64,000 nt of DNA from CAWAXW01 sp963786155. GTDB lineage: Bacteria > Actinomycetota > CADDZG01 > WHSQ01. Under the pieces are notes generated by a model. The model searched no databases and was not told the DNA's origin. It saw only the letters and a program-made list of their open reading frames with translations. The stretch is from positions 1 through 64,000 of the forward strand of contig CAWAXW010000006.1 in NCBI GenBank assembly GCA_963786155.1, in the 5' to 3' direction. This document shows positions 53,493-62,919 of the stretch, in pieces. Positions within the stretch are counted from its first letter, which is position 1; every line of letters starts with the position of its first letter. Both the position numbers and the translations under genes were made by a program.

Positions 53493-55353
53493 CTACGGAG
53501 GAGGGATCTTGAGGATCTCTGCAGCTTCTTCTTCACGCCCGAGCTCGGTGAGAACAGAGGAGAAGGCTTCTCTAATGGAGGGGTTCAAAGGGTCCGCCAT
53601 GACGGCTAACTCGTAAGCCGTGACGGATTCCTCCAAGGCCTGAGGGAGAACCGCTCCGATCTGCCTTAACAAGTCCGCGTACTCGATCGCGACCCTGGGC
53701 TCGGGAATATCGTCCAAGTAACCATATTGGTGCAGAACTTCGGGAAGCAGTGCTTCTGCTGCCTCCTCAGGTCCTTTAGCGGCGATCCGACCGAGCGATA
53801 GCCCGTAGAGCCTCCTGTAGTGCGCTTCATTCCTAAGGGAGATAGCCGACTCGAATGCTTCCCTTGCCTCCTCGACATCAGAAGCTGCGAGCGACGACGC
53901 CGCTTCTCTCACGTGCGCATCTGCGAGAACGAACCTTCCAGCCCACCATGCAACGATCAAGATGAGGATCACGGAGATCGTCGCGGTCGCGATTGCGGCG
54001 CGCTTCCGGAAGGGGGCTGACGGCCCAAACTTCCACATCTCGGTTTCCTGACTACCCGCGCACGAGGCGGCAAGACCGCCAAGTAGCACCCAGAAAGTTG
54101 CTCGCAAAGTGATCTCGTCGATGCTTACGAGCGCTTGAGACGCATATGCGCTTAGTGCTCCTAGGAACCCCCATGCCAACAGCCTCTCCTTGTTCGTCAC
54201 CACCATTCCCACGATCCAGGCCGCTACGATCAAGAGACCAAGAACGCCCAGGCCTCCCGCATTTGCAAAGAAAGACATCAAAACGGAATGAGGATCGTCC
54301 ACCGAGTCATTGCCGGTTGCCGCCACCTCGTTCTCGAGCCGGAAGAGCGTGCCCTCGATCGTGAAAGTGTTTGGCCCGGAACCAACTATCGGGGAATCAA
54401 CGCCCATCTTTATGGCTTCACGCCACCACGCTCCTCTCAACCCGATGGTTGACCCGGCGAGGTCGGGAGGGGGCCTGAGAACCATGAGCCCAACGGCGGC
54501 GACGATTGCACCTCCTAGGCAGACTGCCACGATCACCGCTATGAGGCGCGCTCGCGCGGATTCTTCTGGATAGAAGGAATCCACCTACGAGCACGAGTCC
54601 GGTCAGCCCAGCTGCCCACGCACCCTGACTGAACGTAACGATCCAGCCAGGGAGGATGACGACCCCCGCCTTGATCGCGAATGACCTACGGCTCTCGTCG
54701 GATGCACCGAACGCCAAAGCGAGGGGCATGCACATGGCCAGGAAGCCGCCCGTGAAGTTTGGGTTGCCCGTTGTCGAGAGCGCGTCGCGTGCAACACCGA
54801 ACCGTTGCCAGGCGAATGGATCTGCTCCGACTATCTGAACGATCGCATAGCCCCCGACCACGGCTCCCGCAATGACGAGCGCCTTGATCAACCTCTCCGG
54901 CTCGTCTCGGAACGCGTCCGCAATCAGGATTCCCAGCACCGCGCATAGGAGATAGGGGACGAGTCCCTGGAACCGGCCATAGTTCCCGAACAGTGCCCAC
55001 GAGCGGTAGTCGGATAACAGCCAGGACACGATGAGCGGGACGGCGACCGCTGCGGCTGGAATTCCGATCCTCTTCAGCGTGGTGAGATCGACCGGCGCTC
55101 CCAGCGCGACCTCGACGATCCTGATCCCCAACGCAATCGCCACTCCCACTGCAAGCAGCGCTAGTTTGGGGACATTGAACGGGTCCTGCGTGAACCGGAG
55201 GAACACGAGGGGTACACCCACCACCACAACGAGCAGGACCCATCTCCTGACGGCGGCTAAGCGCTCCAGCCGAATCTGGTCCTGAGTTCGCCGAGAAGGC
55301 CGACGCGCCGAGGGACGACTCTGACTGGGTCCTTTTTTCCTTTTCTTGGCCAT
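53493..55353 (-). CDS. O-antigen ligase / Wzy-type polymerase with C-terminal TPR-like region, one frameshift
   Basis: ATG 55353 opens MAKKRKKGPSQSRPSARRPS, then about a dozen hydrophobic helices such as WVLLVVVVGVPLVFLRFTQD and ALSTTGNPNFTGGFLAMCMP (the family's N-x-N motif). One base is lost or gained near 54575. Beyond it the protein continues EESARARLIAVIVAVCLGGA, then the WzyC hallmark GVDSPIVGSGPNTFTIEGTL and further helices. Residues after the last helix contain short helical repeats ending EEAAEILKIPPP, as in TPR-bearing ligases. Corrected length is about 620 residues. It would polymerise or ligate lipid-linked glycan at the outer face of the membrane. Confidence 0.8.
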
Positions 55354-55564
55354 GGCGGCGAACAGCCTAGCGTCGTGTCCTTTTTGTCCGAACGACACAA
55401 CTCAGCCTCAAGCAACCTTCTCTTTAGTCCGACGTTCTACTTGGAGTGAGAAGCAATCCATGCCGCTCTACTTGGGAAATGGCCGTTTCGAGCTATATGT
55501 GAGAGGCGGACCCCATGCCACAATCCGAACAGGCTAGCCACCCACGGAAAGGACCAACACTCGA

Positions 55565-57145
55565 GTGCGTCCCTCTGCTGTTCCACGCGTAGGTCTTTCG
55601 GAGGCCGTCGCCGGCGCGGACGACCGCGAGCTGACCCTCGCTTTTCAGCGCGGAGAGGGCGGCGCGTACGAGCTCATCTTCGAAAAGTACTCGCCGCGCG
55701 TCGAGCGCGTATGTCGTCGGATCCTGAGCCAGCCGCAAGAGGCGGAGGAGGCGGCGCAAGAGACTTTCCTGCGGGTGTACCAGGGCCTCGTGCGTTTTAA
55801 CGGCCGCTATCAGCTGGGCGCGTGGGTGACTCGCATCGCGACCAACGTTTGCCTCGACACTTTGCGTGCTCGCTCCCGCCGTCCCTCAGATTCCACCGAT
55901 CCGGAGTTGCTCGATCGTGACGTGGAGCGTTCTGTGGATGGGCCCGAGGAGATGTTCATTCGCAATGCCGAGAGCAGGCGGGTAAGGCGCATCCTCGAGA
56001 CGCTTCCTCCGCTTCATCGAGCAGCGATCGTGCTTCGTGAGTTCGAAGGTTTCTCGTATCAAGAGATCGCCGGCACGCTGCACATGAGCGAGGCCCAGGT
56101 CAAAGCCTTGCTTCACCGGGCTCGCAAGTCCTTCAGAAGGAACTGGACTGCGCCTATCGGCATCATCCTGGTTGGACCCAGGGCCGCGTGGCACAGGCTG
56201 CGCCGGCTTGACGATAGGACCCGCAATCCTGTTGCCGCCCAGAACGCCTCCTCAACCACTGCCATGGACGCTGTAAATCAAGCTGCAGGTGTGATGGCAC
56301 AGTGCTCCCACTTCGTGCAGCAGTGCGGCCAGCTCCTGAGTGAGAAAGCAGCAGCGGTTGGCGTAGCCACCGCGGTTGGCGTGGCCGCAGGAGCTGTTGG
56401 CGTAGCGGCCTACACGAAGACACAGCCGGTCGTTCTCAAGCAGGCGCGCAGTTCTATCGAGAAGGCCGAACCTGTCGATAGGGCCGCTCGATCGGCTCCC
56501 TCACGCACCCAGGTGGCGCTAACTCATGACTCGGACAGAGACGCTCCGATCGCCCCAGACCATGTTCCCGAAGAGCAAGCTCCTCCGGAGGTGGTCCCAT
56601 CGCCGGAGCCACCTGTCGCTGAGCCGTCGCCCGAGCCGGAGCCCGAGGGTGCCCGTCCGCCGGCCCCTTCACCGAGTCCCTCACCGTCGCCTTCGCAAAG
56701 CGCGACCCCTGCGCCGGTCCAGGTGGCTTTGGGCTTCAACCACGGCGACCCGATCCCCTGGACGACCCCCTCCGAGCATGCGGCCAAGGTCGATTGCTCA
56801 ACCAGCACTGTGCAGCAGCAGTACAAGGCACTCATATCGGATGGCGACGCGGCTTACTCGGCGCAGGTGGATATCGACGTTGACGGCACCACCCCGCCGC
56901 AGCTCTATGTGATCGTGTGGAAGAACGGATACGAGGTCCGCTACAACGGCGGGGCACCGAAGGCAGAAACTGCCATTAGTGGTGGTCAGATGGTGATCCG
57001 GTTCGAGGGCTCGTATAGCTGGACGGGTGGGGTGCCGCCTAACTCGGTGGGTCTGCCAGATTATGGGCGGTTCCACGCAAAACTTACCCTGGACTGCGCT
57101 ACTACCTCTGTGATAACAGAGAGCTTGACGTTTTCTGTTAACTGA
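55565..57145 (+). CDS. ECF sigma factor fused to a transmembrane segment and extracytoplasmic domain
   Basis: 526 residues from GTG 55565. Region sigma2 is at about 24-95 (ELIFEKYSPRVERVCRRIL, EEAAQETFLRVYQGL, WVTRIATNVCLDTLRAR). Region sigma4 is at 140-190 (LPPLHRAAIVLREFEGFSYQ, EIAGTLHMSEAQVKALLHRA). Residues 262-283 form an Ala/Val/Gly-rich segment long enough to cross a membrane (AAAVGVATAVGVAAGAVGVA). A Pro/Glu-rich linker (325-385, PSPEPPVAEPSPEPEPEG) and a 140-residue beta-rich domain with two Cys follow. ECF sigma factors normally end after sigma4. Here the sigma factor itself seems membrane-tethered, with its C-terminal domain outside, so no separate anti-sigma factor is needed or seen. 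It precedes a secreted protein gene. Confidence 0.85.
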   Translation: MRPSAVPRVGLSEAVAGADDRELTLAFQRGEGGAYELIFEKYSPRVERVCRRILSQPQEAEEAAQETFLRVYQGLVRFNGRYQLGAWVTRIATNVCLDTLRARSRRPSDSTDPELLDRDVERSVDGPEEMFIRNAESRRVRRILETLPPLHRAAIVLREFEGFSYQEIAGTLHMSEAQVKALLHRARKSFRRNWTAPIGIILVGPRAAWHRLRRLDDRTRNPVAAQNASSTTAMDAVNQAAGVMAQCSHFVQQCGQLLSEKAAAVGVATAVGVAAGAVGVAAYTKTQPVVLKQARSSIEKAEPVDRAARSAPSRTQVALTHDSDRDAPIAPDHVPEEQAPPEVVPSPEPPVAEPSPEPEPEGARPPAPSPSPSPSPSQSATPAPVQVALGFNHGDPIPWTTPSEHAAKVDCSTSTVQQQYKALISDGDAAYSAQVDIDVDGTTPPQLYVIVWKNGYEVRYNGGAPKAETAISGGQMVIRFEGSYSWTGGVPPNSVGLPDYGRFHAKLTLDCATTSVITESLTFSVN

Positions 57146-57368
57146 ACAAGCGGGGAGGCTTGGGAGGGTAAGGTCGGCCGGGTTCGCCGGTCATGGCTAT
57201 TTTTGGACGACTCGGAAATCCGGACCTATACGAGTAACTTCTCGGATGATTGCTCGTTGTGTGAGTTGAAGTGATAGTAGGGTGCCCCAGCTTTAGGGCA
57301 TTTAGATCAGTAGGACAAGCAACACAGTAGGTGCCAGTAGGGAAGGACAGACACCAAGGAGGTGCTGG
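57146..57368. promoter_or_regulatory. Intergenic region with a short hairpin, between sigma factor and secreted protein genes
   Basis: TGCCC at 57283-57287 pairs with GGGCA at 57296-57300 across an 8-base loop, followed by TTT. It could be a weak terminator or part of a 5' leader. A strong Shine-Dalgarno (AAGGAGGTG at 57356-57364) precedes the TTG start at 57369. No riboswitch was recognised. Confidence 0.35.
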
Positions 57369-60300
57369 TTGGCAGCGATCAAAGGCAGACCGGGAAGTAG
57401 GTCGATCGCGTATGTACTCGCGCTCGCCCTGATTCTTTCGGTTGTGCCGTTCATAGGAGCGGCGCTCGCGCAAGCAACGACACCGGGCGCGACTCGGTTC
57501 AATCAAGAAACTGTTCCTGAGAGCGTGTCGTTCCCAACAGGGACGACGCATACGCTCACCGCTCTCCTGATGCGGGACGAGACGGGCAACGTCACATGTA
57601 CGACTACGGGTGCTGCGCTCGGTGGACAGGGCGGCGCTTGTGCTACACCGGCCGGCTACGGCGGCACCACCGTGCAGATCGACTTCGAGATCGAAAGCGG
57701 TCCGGCAGCGCAGGTTACGTTCGAGCAAGGTAACCCGGGTGGGCAACCTGTGCCTCGGACGACGGATGCCGACAACTCGCCCACGTCCCCGGACATGGCT
57801 TGCACGATCCCGGTTGGACAGGACCGTTGTCATGTGCAGTTTACGAACAACAGTCCCGGGCTCAACGTGGTTCGATCGTGGGTGGACGACGACGCCAACA
57901 ACTCCACGGTCCCCGATCAAACGGCAAACCAGGACGGCGACTCGACCGAGGGCCGGAATGCCGGTAATGGCGGAGTATCCGGCTCGGACGACTGCATCCA
58001 GCCAGCCGCCGGCAACGGCGCCTCTCCATTCCCAGGGGCCTTAACGCAAGATTCCGAGGCCATGTGTAGTGACACGCCGGGCCAATTCGCTGTGGGCCAT
58101 GTCAACCCCGAGCGGGACGACACCGATGTCACTCAGGTGAACTGGGAAGGCCAGGTCACCACTGCTTGTCTCGACGCGGAAGCCGAGAACGGGTTGCGTG
58201 CCTCTAACGTTGAGCACACCATCACCGCGCAGGTGCGCTCTGGCACGAACTACAGCGACCAGACGGGACAGAATCAGGATTCGATCGGCTCGTTCGACTG
58301 CACGGGTGGAAACCTCCCGAATGTGCAGGTCCGAGTCACGATCCTTGACGACAACCCCGACTTGTTCATCTCTACCCTCAACGGCACAGCTCCGGCCGGG
58401 GCCCCAGGACCCGAGGCGATCAACTGTGGACCACAGGGTTCACAGGTTGGTGCAGGCGCCGACGGGAACACCAACTGCAACGAGGCGTCGAAGACCGGAC
58501 CCGACCAAGCGACCGGGACTACCGACTCGGCCGGGCAGCTCATCGTAGGCATCAGGTGCGCCACGGCCGGATGCCCGGGTGCTCCTGCTCCCGGTTTCGA
58601 CAACGCCGGACCAGCGAGGGCTTCAGCGGCCGATCCGGCTGGCTGCTTCTCGGACGAAACTGTCCCTGCCGGCAGCGTCACAAGTTGTGCAAACGATGAC
58701 CCGGATGTAAACGGAGGGGGTATCCGGATCCAGGTCATCAACGCCAATGGTGGAACCGCCAACGCGGACTGCGCTACCCCGCCGACTGCCCCCGCGACCA
58801 ACTTCGGCTGTGACGACGTTGACGTCGGCTTCCGGGCCCCCGGCTCGGTCGCTACCTTCAGCTTCACGCCGGCTCAGCAGACGAGAGAGACGACCCAGTC
58901 GGCCTCGTTCGTCTGCCGCTTCCGAGACCCACTCGGTGCAGCGGTCGCCGGACAGGATTGCGACGGGATCGTGAGGACGGGTCCCAACTCGACCAGGGAC
59001 CTGGACAACAACCCGGCAACCCAACTCGGTTACTTCGGCGAGTGCATCAGCGACGCCACCGGCATCTGCACACTCGCCTACTCGGGGGTTGCGCAGGGCA
59101 CGGATCTGGTCAACGGTTGGTTCGATGCGGACCGGGATGACAATGGTCCGTTCACGGCGCCGGTCGCGGATGGTGCAGAGCTGAGCCGCAACGTCAACGT
59201 GTTCTGGGTCGGCGCGGGTCAAGGCCCCGCCAAGGTCGCTCTCGACGCCCAGGAGAACGATGTCGCATGTGCAGGACCGCCGGCAGCTCCTGGGCCTGGT
59301 TGCCCGGGTGGAGATACTCCGAACGCCAGGCACGGCAACGAGAACGGCGTATGTGACGCGAACGCGAACGACCCGACGGACACCGACGCGGTGGCTCCGA
59401 CGGGCGACGCGTGGACCTCGGCTGCGGTTCCCAATACCGCAACCAACAACGCAGCGGTGGCCCACCTGTTCTGTGCTCGGGCCTACAACGCGGCCAACGG
59501 ATTCGCGGCGAGCCAGGTCACCTTCACGATTGTGAGTGGGCCTGGGAACTTCGTGAACCCGGGCACGGGTGCGAACTTGGGCACGACTCTCGTGTCGGAA
59601 GCCAACGCCTGTGCAGGCCAGGTGGCCCCAGCAGTCGGTGCCGGTAACTCGAATGGCGCGACGTACAACTGCGTCTTCCTGTTGTCGAGCGTCAACGGAA
59701 CCACGACGGTGTCAGCTTGTATCTCTGGGACGACGATCTGTCAGACCGGGACCAAGGGCTGGATCGGTGGATTCGTCAGATCGCTCAACTGTGAGCTCGT
59801 TCCAGAAGGAACGAAGTCTGGAACGGCTACTACGGGCTCACAGAAGCAGGTTCGCTGCACCGCTCGCGACCGCGCTGGTAACCCCGTCCAGGGTGCCGCT
59901 GTGGACGCTCGTGAAGAGGGCGCTGGGTTCTTCACCAGCACTCCGAGCGGCGGTTGCGCACCGTTCCCGGGCTTCGGTACCTGTGGAGTCACGGACCAGA
60001 ACGGCGTCGTGACGCTGACGAGCACCAGCAACGAGGCGGGTGTGCAGTCCATCACTGCGACCATCAACCCCAACAACAACCAGAATGCGGACTGCCGCCA
60101 GCCTGCGAACCAGCCGGCTCAAGGTCACCAGGCTGGTAAGTGCGACGACACTGTGGGGATCACGTGGACGGCTCCTGTGCCGCCACCTCCGCCACCGCCA
60201 CCTCCGCCACCTCCGCCACCTCCACCACCACCTCCGCCGCCGCCACCTGACCCCAACATCCAGGACAACCCGGATGGCAACGTGAACGGCACGACCAAGG

Positions 60301-60554
60301 ACAAGGCGTTCACGCAGATTAAGAGCAACAAGTCCAAGTGCAAGAACAAGCGCAAGGGCCAGCTGAAGAAGAACGGCAAGATCATCGACAAGGACAAGTC
60401 CAACAAGAACGGCGAGTTCGTCTTCGATCCGAAGAAGCCGCTCAAGGATGGTCAGGTCCTGAAGTGGATCGCCCTGAAGAAGGAGTTCGACAACAACAAG
60501 GGGCAGCACGTGAAGTGCCTGAAGTTCTCCCAGACGTTCACGGTGAACCTCTGA
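57369..60554 (+). CDS. Large secreted/surface protein with Ig-like domains, polyproline linker and Lys-rich C-terminus
   Basis: 1061 residues from TTG 57369, fixed by the preceding AAGGAGGTG. A signal peptide (1-35) has a basic start (IKGRPGSR), a hydrophobic core (YVLALALILSVVPFIGAALA) and an A-L-A cleavage site. The mature part is rich in Asp, Asn, Gly, Thr and paired Cys, with repeating beta domains; VRCTARDRAGNPVQGAAVDA and the following GVVTLTSTSNEAGVQSITAT resemble bacterial Ig-like (invasin-type) domains. DDD and DNN clusters could bind calcium. After 23 consecutive prolines comes a tail of about 85 residues with many lysines (KSKCKNKRKGQLKKNGKIID), perhaps binding anionic wall glycan. 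No LPXTG motif or S-layer-homology domain was seen. A terminator follows. Confidence 0.75.
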   Translation: MAAIKGRPGSRSIAYVLALALILSVVPFIGAALAQATTPGATRFNQETVPESVSFPTGTTHTLTALLMRDETGNVTCTTTGAALGGQGGACATPAGYGGTTVQIDFEIESGPAAQVTFEQGNPGGQPVPRTTDADNSPTSPDMACTIPVGQDRCHVQFTNNSPGLNVVRSWVDDDANNSTVPDQTANQDGDSTEGRNAGNGGVSGSDDCIQPAAGNGASPFPGALTQDSEAMCSDTPGQFAVGHVNPERDDTDVTQVNWEGQVTTACLDAEAENGLRASNVEHTITAQVRSGTNYSDQTGQNQDSIGSFDCTGGNLPNVQVRVTILDDNPDLFISTLNGTAPAGAPGPEAINCGPQGSQVGAGADGNTNCNEASKTGPDQATGTTDSAGQLIVGIRCATAGCPGAPAPGFDNAGPARASAADPAGCFSDETVPAGSVTSCANDDPDVNGGGIRIQVINANGGTANADCATPPTAPATNFGCDDVDVGFRAPGSVATFSFTPAQQTRETTQSASFVCRFRDPLGAAVAGQDCDGIVRTGPNSTRDLDNNPATQLGYFGECISDATGICTLAYSGVAQGTDLVNGWFDADRDDNGPFTAPVADGAELSRNVNVFWVGAGQGPAKVALDAQENDVACAGPPAAPGPGCPGGDTPNARHGNENGVCDANANDPTDTDAVAPTGDAWTSAAVPNTATNNAAVAHLFCARAYNAANGFAASQVTFTIVSGPGNFVNPGTGANLGTTLVSEANACAGQVAPAVGAGNSNGATYNCVFLLSSVNGTTTVSACISGTTICQTGTKGWIGGFVRSLNCELVPEGTKSGTATTGSQKQVRCTARDRAGNPVQGAAVDAREEGAGFFTSTPSGGCAPFPGFGTCGVTDQNGVVTLTSTSNEAGVQSITATINPNNNQNADCRQPANQPAQGHQAGKCDDTVGITWTAPVPPPPPPPPPPPPPPPPPPPPPPPDPNIQDNPDGNVNGTTKDKAFTQIKSNKSKCKNKRKGQLKKNGKIIDKDKSNKNGEFVFDPKKPLKDGQVLKWIALKKEFDNNKGQHVKCLKFSQTFTVNL
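60180..60248 (+). repeat. Polyproline-coding simple repeat (23 codons)
   Basis: Sixty-nine bases of CCN codons (CCG, CCA and CCT mixed, often CCG CCA CCT) encode 23 consecutive prolines in the secreted protein. Mixed codons limit slippage, but the CCGCCACCT motif recurs several times. A rigid polyproline II spacer separates the Ig-like part from the Lys-rich tail. Confidence 0.9.
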
Positions 60555-60580
60555 TCCACTGAAGTAGATCCAAGAACCAC

Positions 60581-60610
60581 AGAAGCGGCCCCCGAAAGGG
60601 GGCCGCTTCT
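60581..60610 (+). terminator. Rho-independent-type terminator after the secreted protein gene
   Basis: AGAAGCGGCCCCC and GGGGGCCGCTTCT form a perfect 13-bp stem around a GAAA tetraloop, 27 bases after the stop codon at 60552-60554. The trailing bases (GTTGTGG) contain few T, as is common for high-GC terminators. It separates the secreted protein gene from the ugd gene, whose ATG is at 60630. Confidence 0.85.
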
Positions 60611-60629
60611 GTTGTGGTAGACCCACGAG

Positions 60630-61940
60630 ATGCGAGTCGGCGTGATCGGTGCGGGACATGTGGGTTTGCCAACCGCGGCCGCCCTTGCTCAGATCGGCCA
60701 CGAAGTCGTCGTGCATGACATCGATGCCGAGAAAGTCGAGCGGCTTGAACGCGGCGACGTCCCGTTCTTCGAGCTGGGGATGCTCGACCTGATCCGATCC
60801 GGCGTCGAGTCCCAGCGGCTCCGATTTTCGACCGAGATGCAAGAGGTCGTGGAGGATGCGCGAGTGGTCTTCATCTGCGTGGGGACGCCCCCTCTGGCAT
60901 CGGGAGCTGCAAACCTTCTCGCGGTAGAGGAAGCGGCCGAGGCGATCGCAACGCATACGAACGGTCCCCTCGTGGTCGTTCACAAGAGCACGGTCCCTGC
61001 GGGGACCGCTGAGCGAGTAGGAGAGGTCCTGCGTAGGACGAACTCCGCCGGGGATTTCCAGGTCGTCTCGAACCCAGAGTTCTTGCGCGAGGGGAACGCT
61101 GTCGAAGACTCGTTGCGGCCCAATCGGATTCTGGTGGGGAGCGACTCCCCGGAGGCGCTCGAGGTGATGGCCGATCTATATCGACCGATCATCGAAGGGG
61201 GCACCCGTTGGATCGAGACGAATGTGCGCACCGCCGAGCTCGCCAAGCATGCGTGCAACGCGTTCCTCGCTCTCAAGATCTCTTACGCGAATGCACTCGC
61301 GCGCGTGTCTGAGTTGGTCGGAGCCGACGTGGTCTCGGTGACCGACGTGATGGGATCCGATCCGCGTATCGGGCCCGCGTTCTTGGGGGCAGGACTTGGC
61401 TACGGGGGGTATTGCTTCCCGAAGGACCTGGCCGCGTTCGAAACACTCTGCCGCAAGATCGGCTACGAGTTCCCGCTCCTGCGCGAGATCGCCCGGATCA
61501 ACGATGAAGCCGTCAATTCGGTCTTCGCATTGATGGAGAAGACCTTGTGGAATCTCTCGTCTAAACGGATAGCCCTGCTTGGTCTCGCGTTCAAGCCCGG
61601 CACCGATGACGTTCGCTTCTCGCCTGCGATCCGACTTGCGCAGATGCTCATCGAGGCCGGTGCCACCGTTGTCGGGTTCGACCCGCAAGCGTCGGCCAAC
61701 GCGAAGGCGGAGTTGCCCGAGCTTGCGATCGCCCCCGATCCCTACGACGCTTTGACCGGTGCGCACTGCGCCGTGATAGCGACCGAATGGGACGAGTTCC
61801 GAACGCTGGATCGTGAGCGGATGCAAGCGATCATGGCGCGACCCGTTGTCGTAGATGCTCGCAACCTGTTCGAGCCCGAAGACATGGACGGGTTCACGTA
61901 TTTGGCGGTAGGCAGGGGTTCGCCGAGCTCACGCACTTAA
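60630..61940 (+). CDS. ugd: UDP-glucose 6-dehydrogenase family protein
   Basis: 436 residues from ATG 60630. Motifs: VGVIGAGHVGLPTAAALAQI, VFICVGTPPLASGAANLLAV, VHKSTVPAGTAERVGEVLRR, SNPEFLREGNAVEDSLRPNR, ELAKHACNAFLALKISYANA, and the catalytic Cys in GLGYGGYCFPKDLAAFETLC (family consensus is G-G-S-C-F-P-K-D; here S is Y). GLAFKPGTDDVRFSPAIRLA completes the active site. Oxidises UDP-glucose to UDP-glucuronate in two NAD steps. The next gene is a UDP-glucuronate decarboxylase 34 bases on, so the pair should make UDP-xylose. It is unlike the WbpA/WecC-type dehydrogenase at 21048. Confidence 0.92.
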   Translation: MRVGVIGAGHVGLPTAAALAQIGHEVVVHDIDAEKVERLERGDVPFFELGMLDLIRSGVESQRLRFSTEMQEVVEDARVVFICVGTPPLASGAANLLAVEEAAEAIATHTNGPLVVVHKSTVPAGTAERVGEVLRRTNSAGDFQVVSNPEFLREGNAVEDSLRPNRILVGSDSPEALEVMADLYRPIIEGGTRWIETNVRTAELAKHACNAFLALKISYANALARVSELVGADVVSVTDVMGSDPRIGPAFLGAGLGYGGYCFPKDLAAFETLCRKIGYEFPLLREIARINDEAVNSVFALMEKTLWNLSSKRIALLGLAFKPGTDDVRFSPAIRLAQMLIEAGATVVGFDPQASANAKAELPELAIAPDPYDALTGAHCAVIATEWDEFRTLDRERMQAIMARPVVVDARNLFEPEDMDGFTYLAVGRGSPSSRT

Positions 61941-61974
61941 GCATGTACGCCCGATTCGAGATGAGGAGACGTGA

Positions 61975-62916
61975 ATGCGCGCCCTGGTAACTGGAGGAGC
62001 GGGATTCCTGGGCTCGCATCTCTGCCGTCGCCTTCTTGCCGAAGGCTGGGAAGTCGTTTGCTATGACTCCCTCATCACGGGAGACGTAGCAAACATCGAG
62101 GCGCTTCTCGACAACGATCGATGCCGCTTCGAACGTTACGACGTAACGGAGTTCGTGGATGTCGACGGCGACCTCGACTGGGTGTTCCACCTGGCGTCGC
62201 CCGCCTCTCCGCCCGATTATCTCGCGCATCCCATCCACACCATGAAGGTCAACGCATTGGGTTCGCTTAATACGTTGGGATTGGCGAAGGCCAAGGGCGC
62301 ATCCTTCTTTCTCGCATCGACCTCAGAGGTCTACGGCGATCCACAGGTTCATCCCCAGACCGAGGACTACTGGGGTCACGTGAACCCGATAGCACCGCGC
62401 GGCGTGTACGACGAGGGGAAGCGGTTCGCGGAAGCCGTGACCATGGCTTACCACCGCGCGCATTCGGTAGACATCCGGATCGTGCGCATCTTCAACACCT
62501 ACGGAGAAAGGATGCGCAGACAAGACGGCCGGGCGATCCCGAACTTCATCGCTCAGGCCATACAGAACCGACCGATAACCGTCCACGGGGACGGCTCACA
62601 GACTCGTTCCCTCTGTTACGTGGACGATCTCATCGAGGGGTTCTGGCGTTTCGTCAATAGCGATGAGTTGGGCCCGATCAACATCGGGAACCCCGATGAG
62701 GTCACGGTGTTGCAGTTGGCCGAGACCGTGAAGCGACTAGTCGGGTCCACCTCGCCGATCGATTTCATGGAGCGGCCCGTCGATGATCCCGAGCGCCGCA
62801 GACCCGATATCTCCTTGGCTCTGGACAAGCTGGGGTGGCAACCTCGTTTCGACCTGGACCAGGGCCTCGAGCGGACGATCGACTGGGCCCGTACCGCCTG
62901 GTTCAACAACGTCTAG
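61975..62916 (+). CDS. uxs: UDP-glucuronate decarboxylase (UDP-xylose synthase)
   Basis: 313 residues from ATG 61975. Extended SDR: ALVTGGAGFLGSHLCRRLLA, WVFHLASPASPPDYLAHPIH, TMKVNALGSLNTLGLAKAKG, STSEVYGDPQVHPQTEDYWG, HVNPIAPRGVYDEGKRFAEA with the Y-x-x-x-K as Y-D-E-G-K, then RIFNTYGERMRRQDGRAIPN and GSQTRSLCYVDDLIEGF. The H-L-A-S-P-A-S-P-P-D-Y and Y-D-E-G-K-R signatures are diagnostic of UXS, which oxidises and decarboxylates UDP-glucuronate to UDP-xylose. Its partner Ugd lies immediately upstream. A 17-bp tandem repeat begins 3 bases after its stop. Confidence 0.93.
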   Translation: MRALVTGGAGFLGSHLCRRLLAEGWEVVCYDSLITGDVANIEALLDNDRCRFERYDVTEFVDVDGDLDWVFHLASPASPPDYLAHPIHTMKVNALGSLNTLGLAKAKGASFFLASTSEVYGDPQVHPQTEDYWGHVNPIAPRGVYDEGKRFAEAVTMAYHRAHSVDIRIVRIFNTYGERMRRQDGRAIPNFIAQAIQNRPITVHGDGSQTRSLCYVDDLIEGFWRFVNSDELGPINIGNPDEVTVLQLAETVKRLVGSTSPIDFMERPVDDPERRRPDISLALDKLGWQPRFDLDQGLERTIDWARTAWFNNV

Positions 62917-62919
62917 GGG

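Noticed and set aside
57138..57920. Minus-strand open frame over the start of the secreted protein gene
   Set aside because: It overlaps the signal peptide and first domains of a well-supported gene and shows no recognisable domain.
60180..60248. CCN repeat considered as a CRISPR or noncoding minisatellite
   Set aside because: It is in frame within the secreted protein and simply encodes 23 prolines; there are no spacers.
59838..60983. Long minus-strand open frame opposite the secreted protein and ugd genes
   Set aside because: It is a codon-bias shadow of two strongly supported plus-strand genes; its translation is low-complexity and matches no family pattern.
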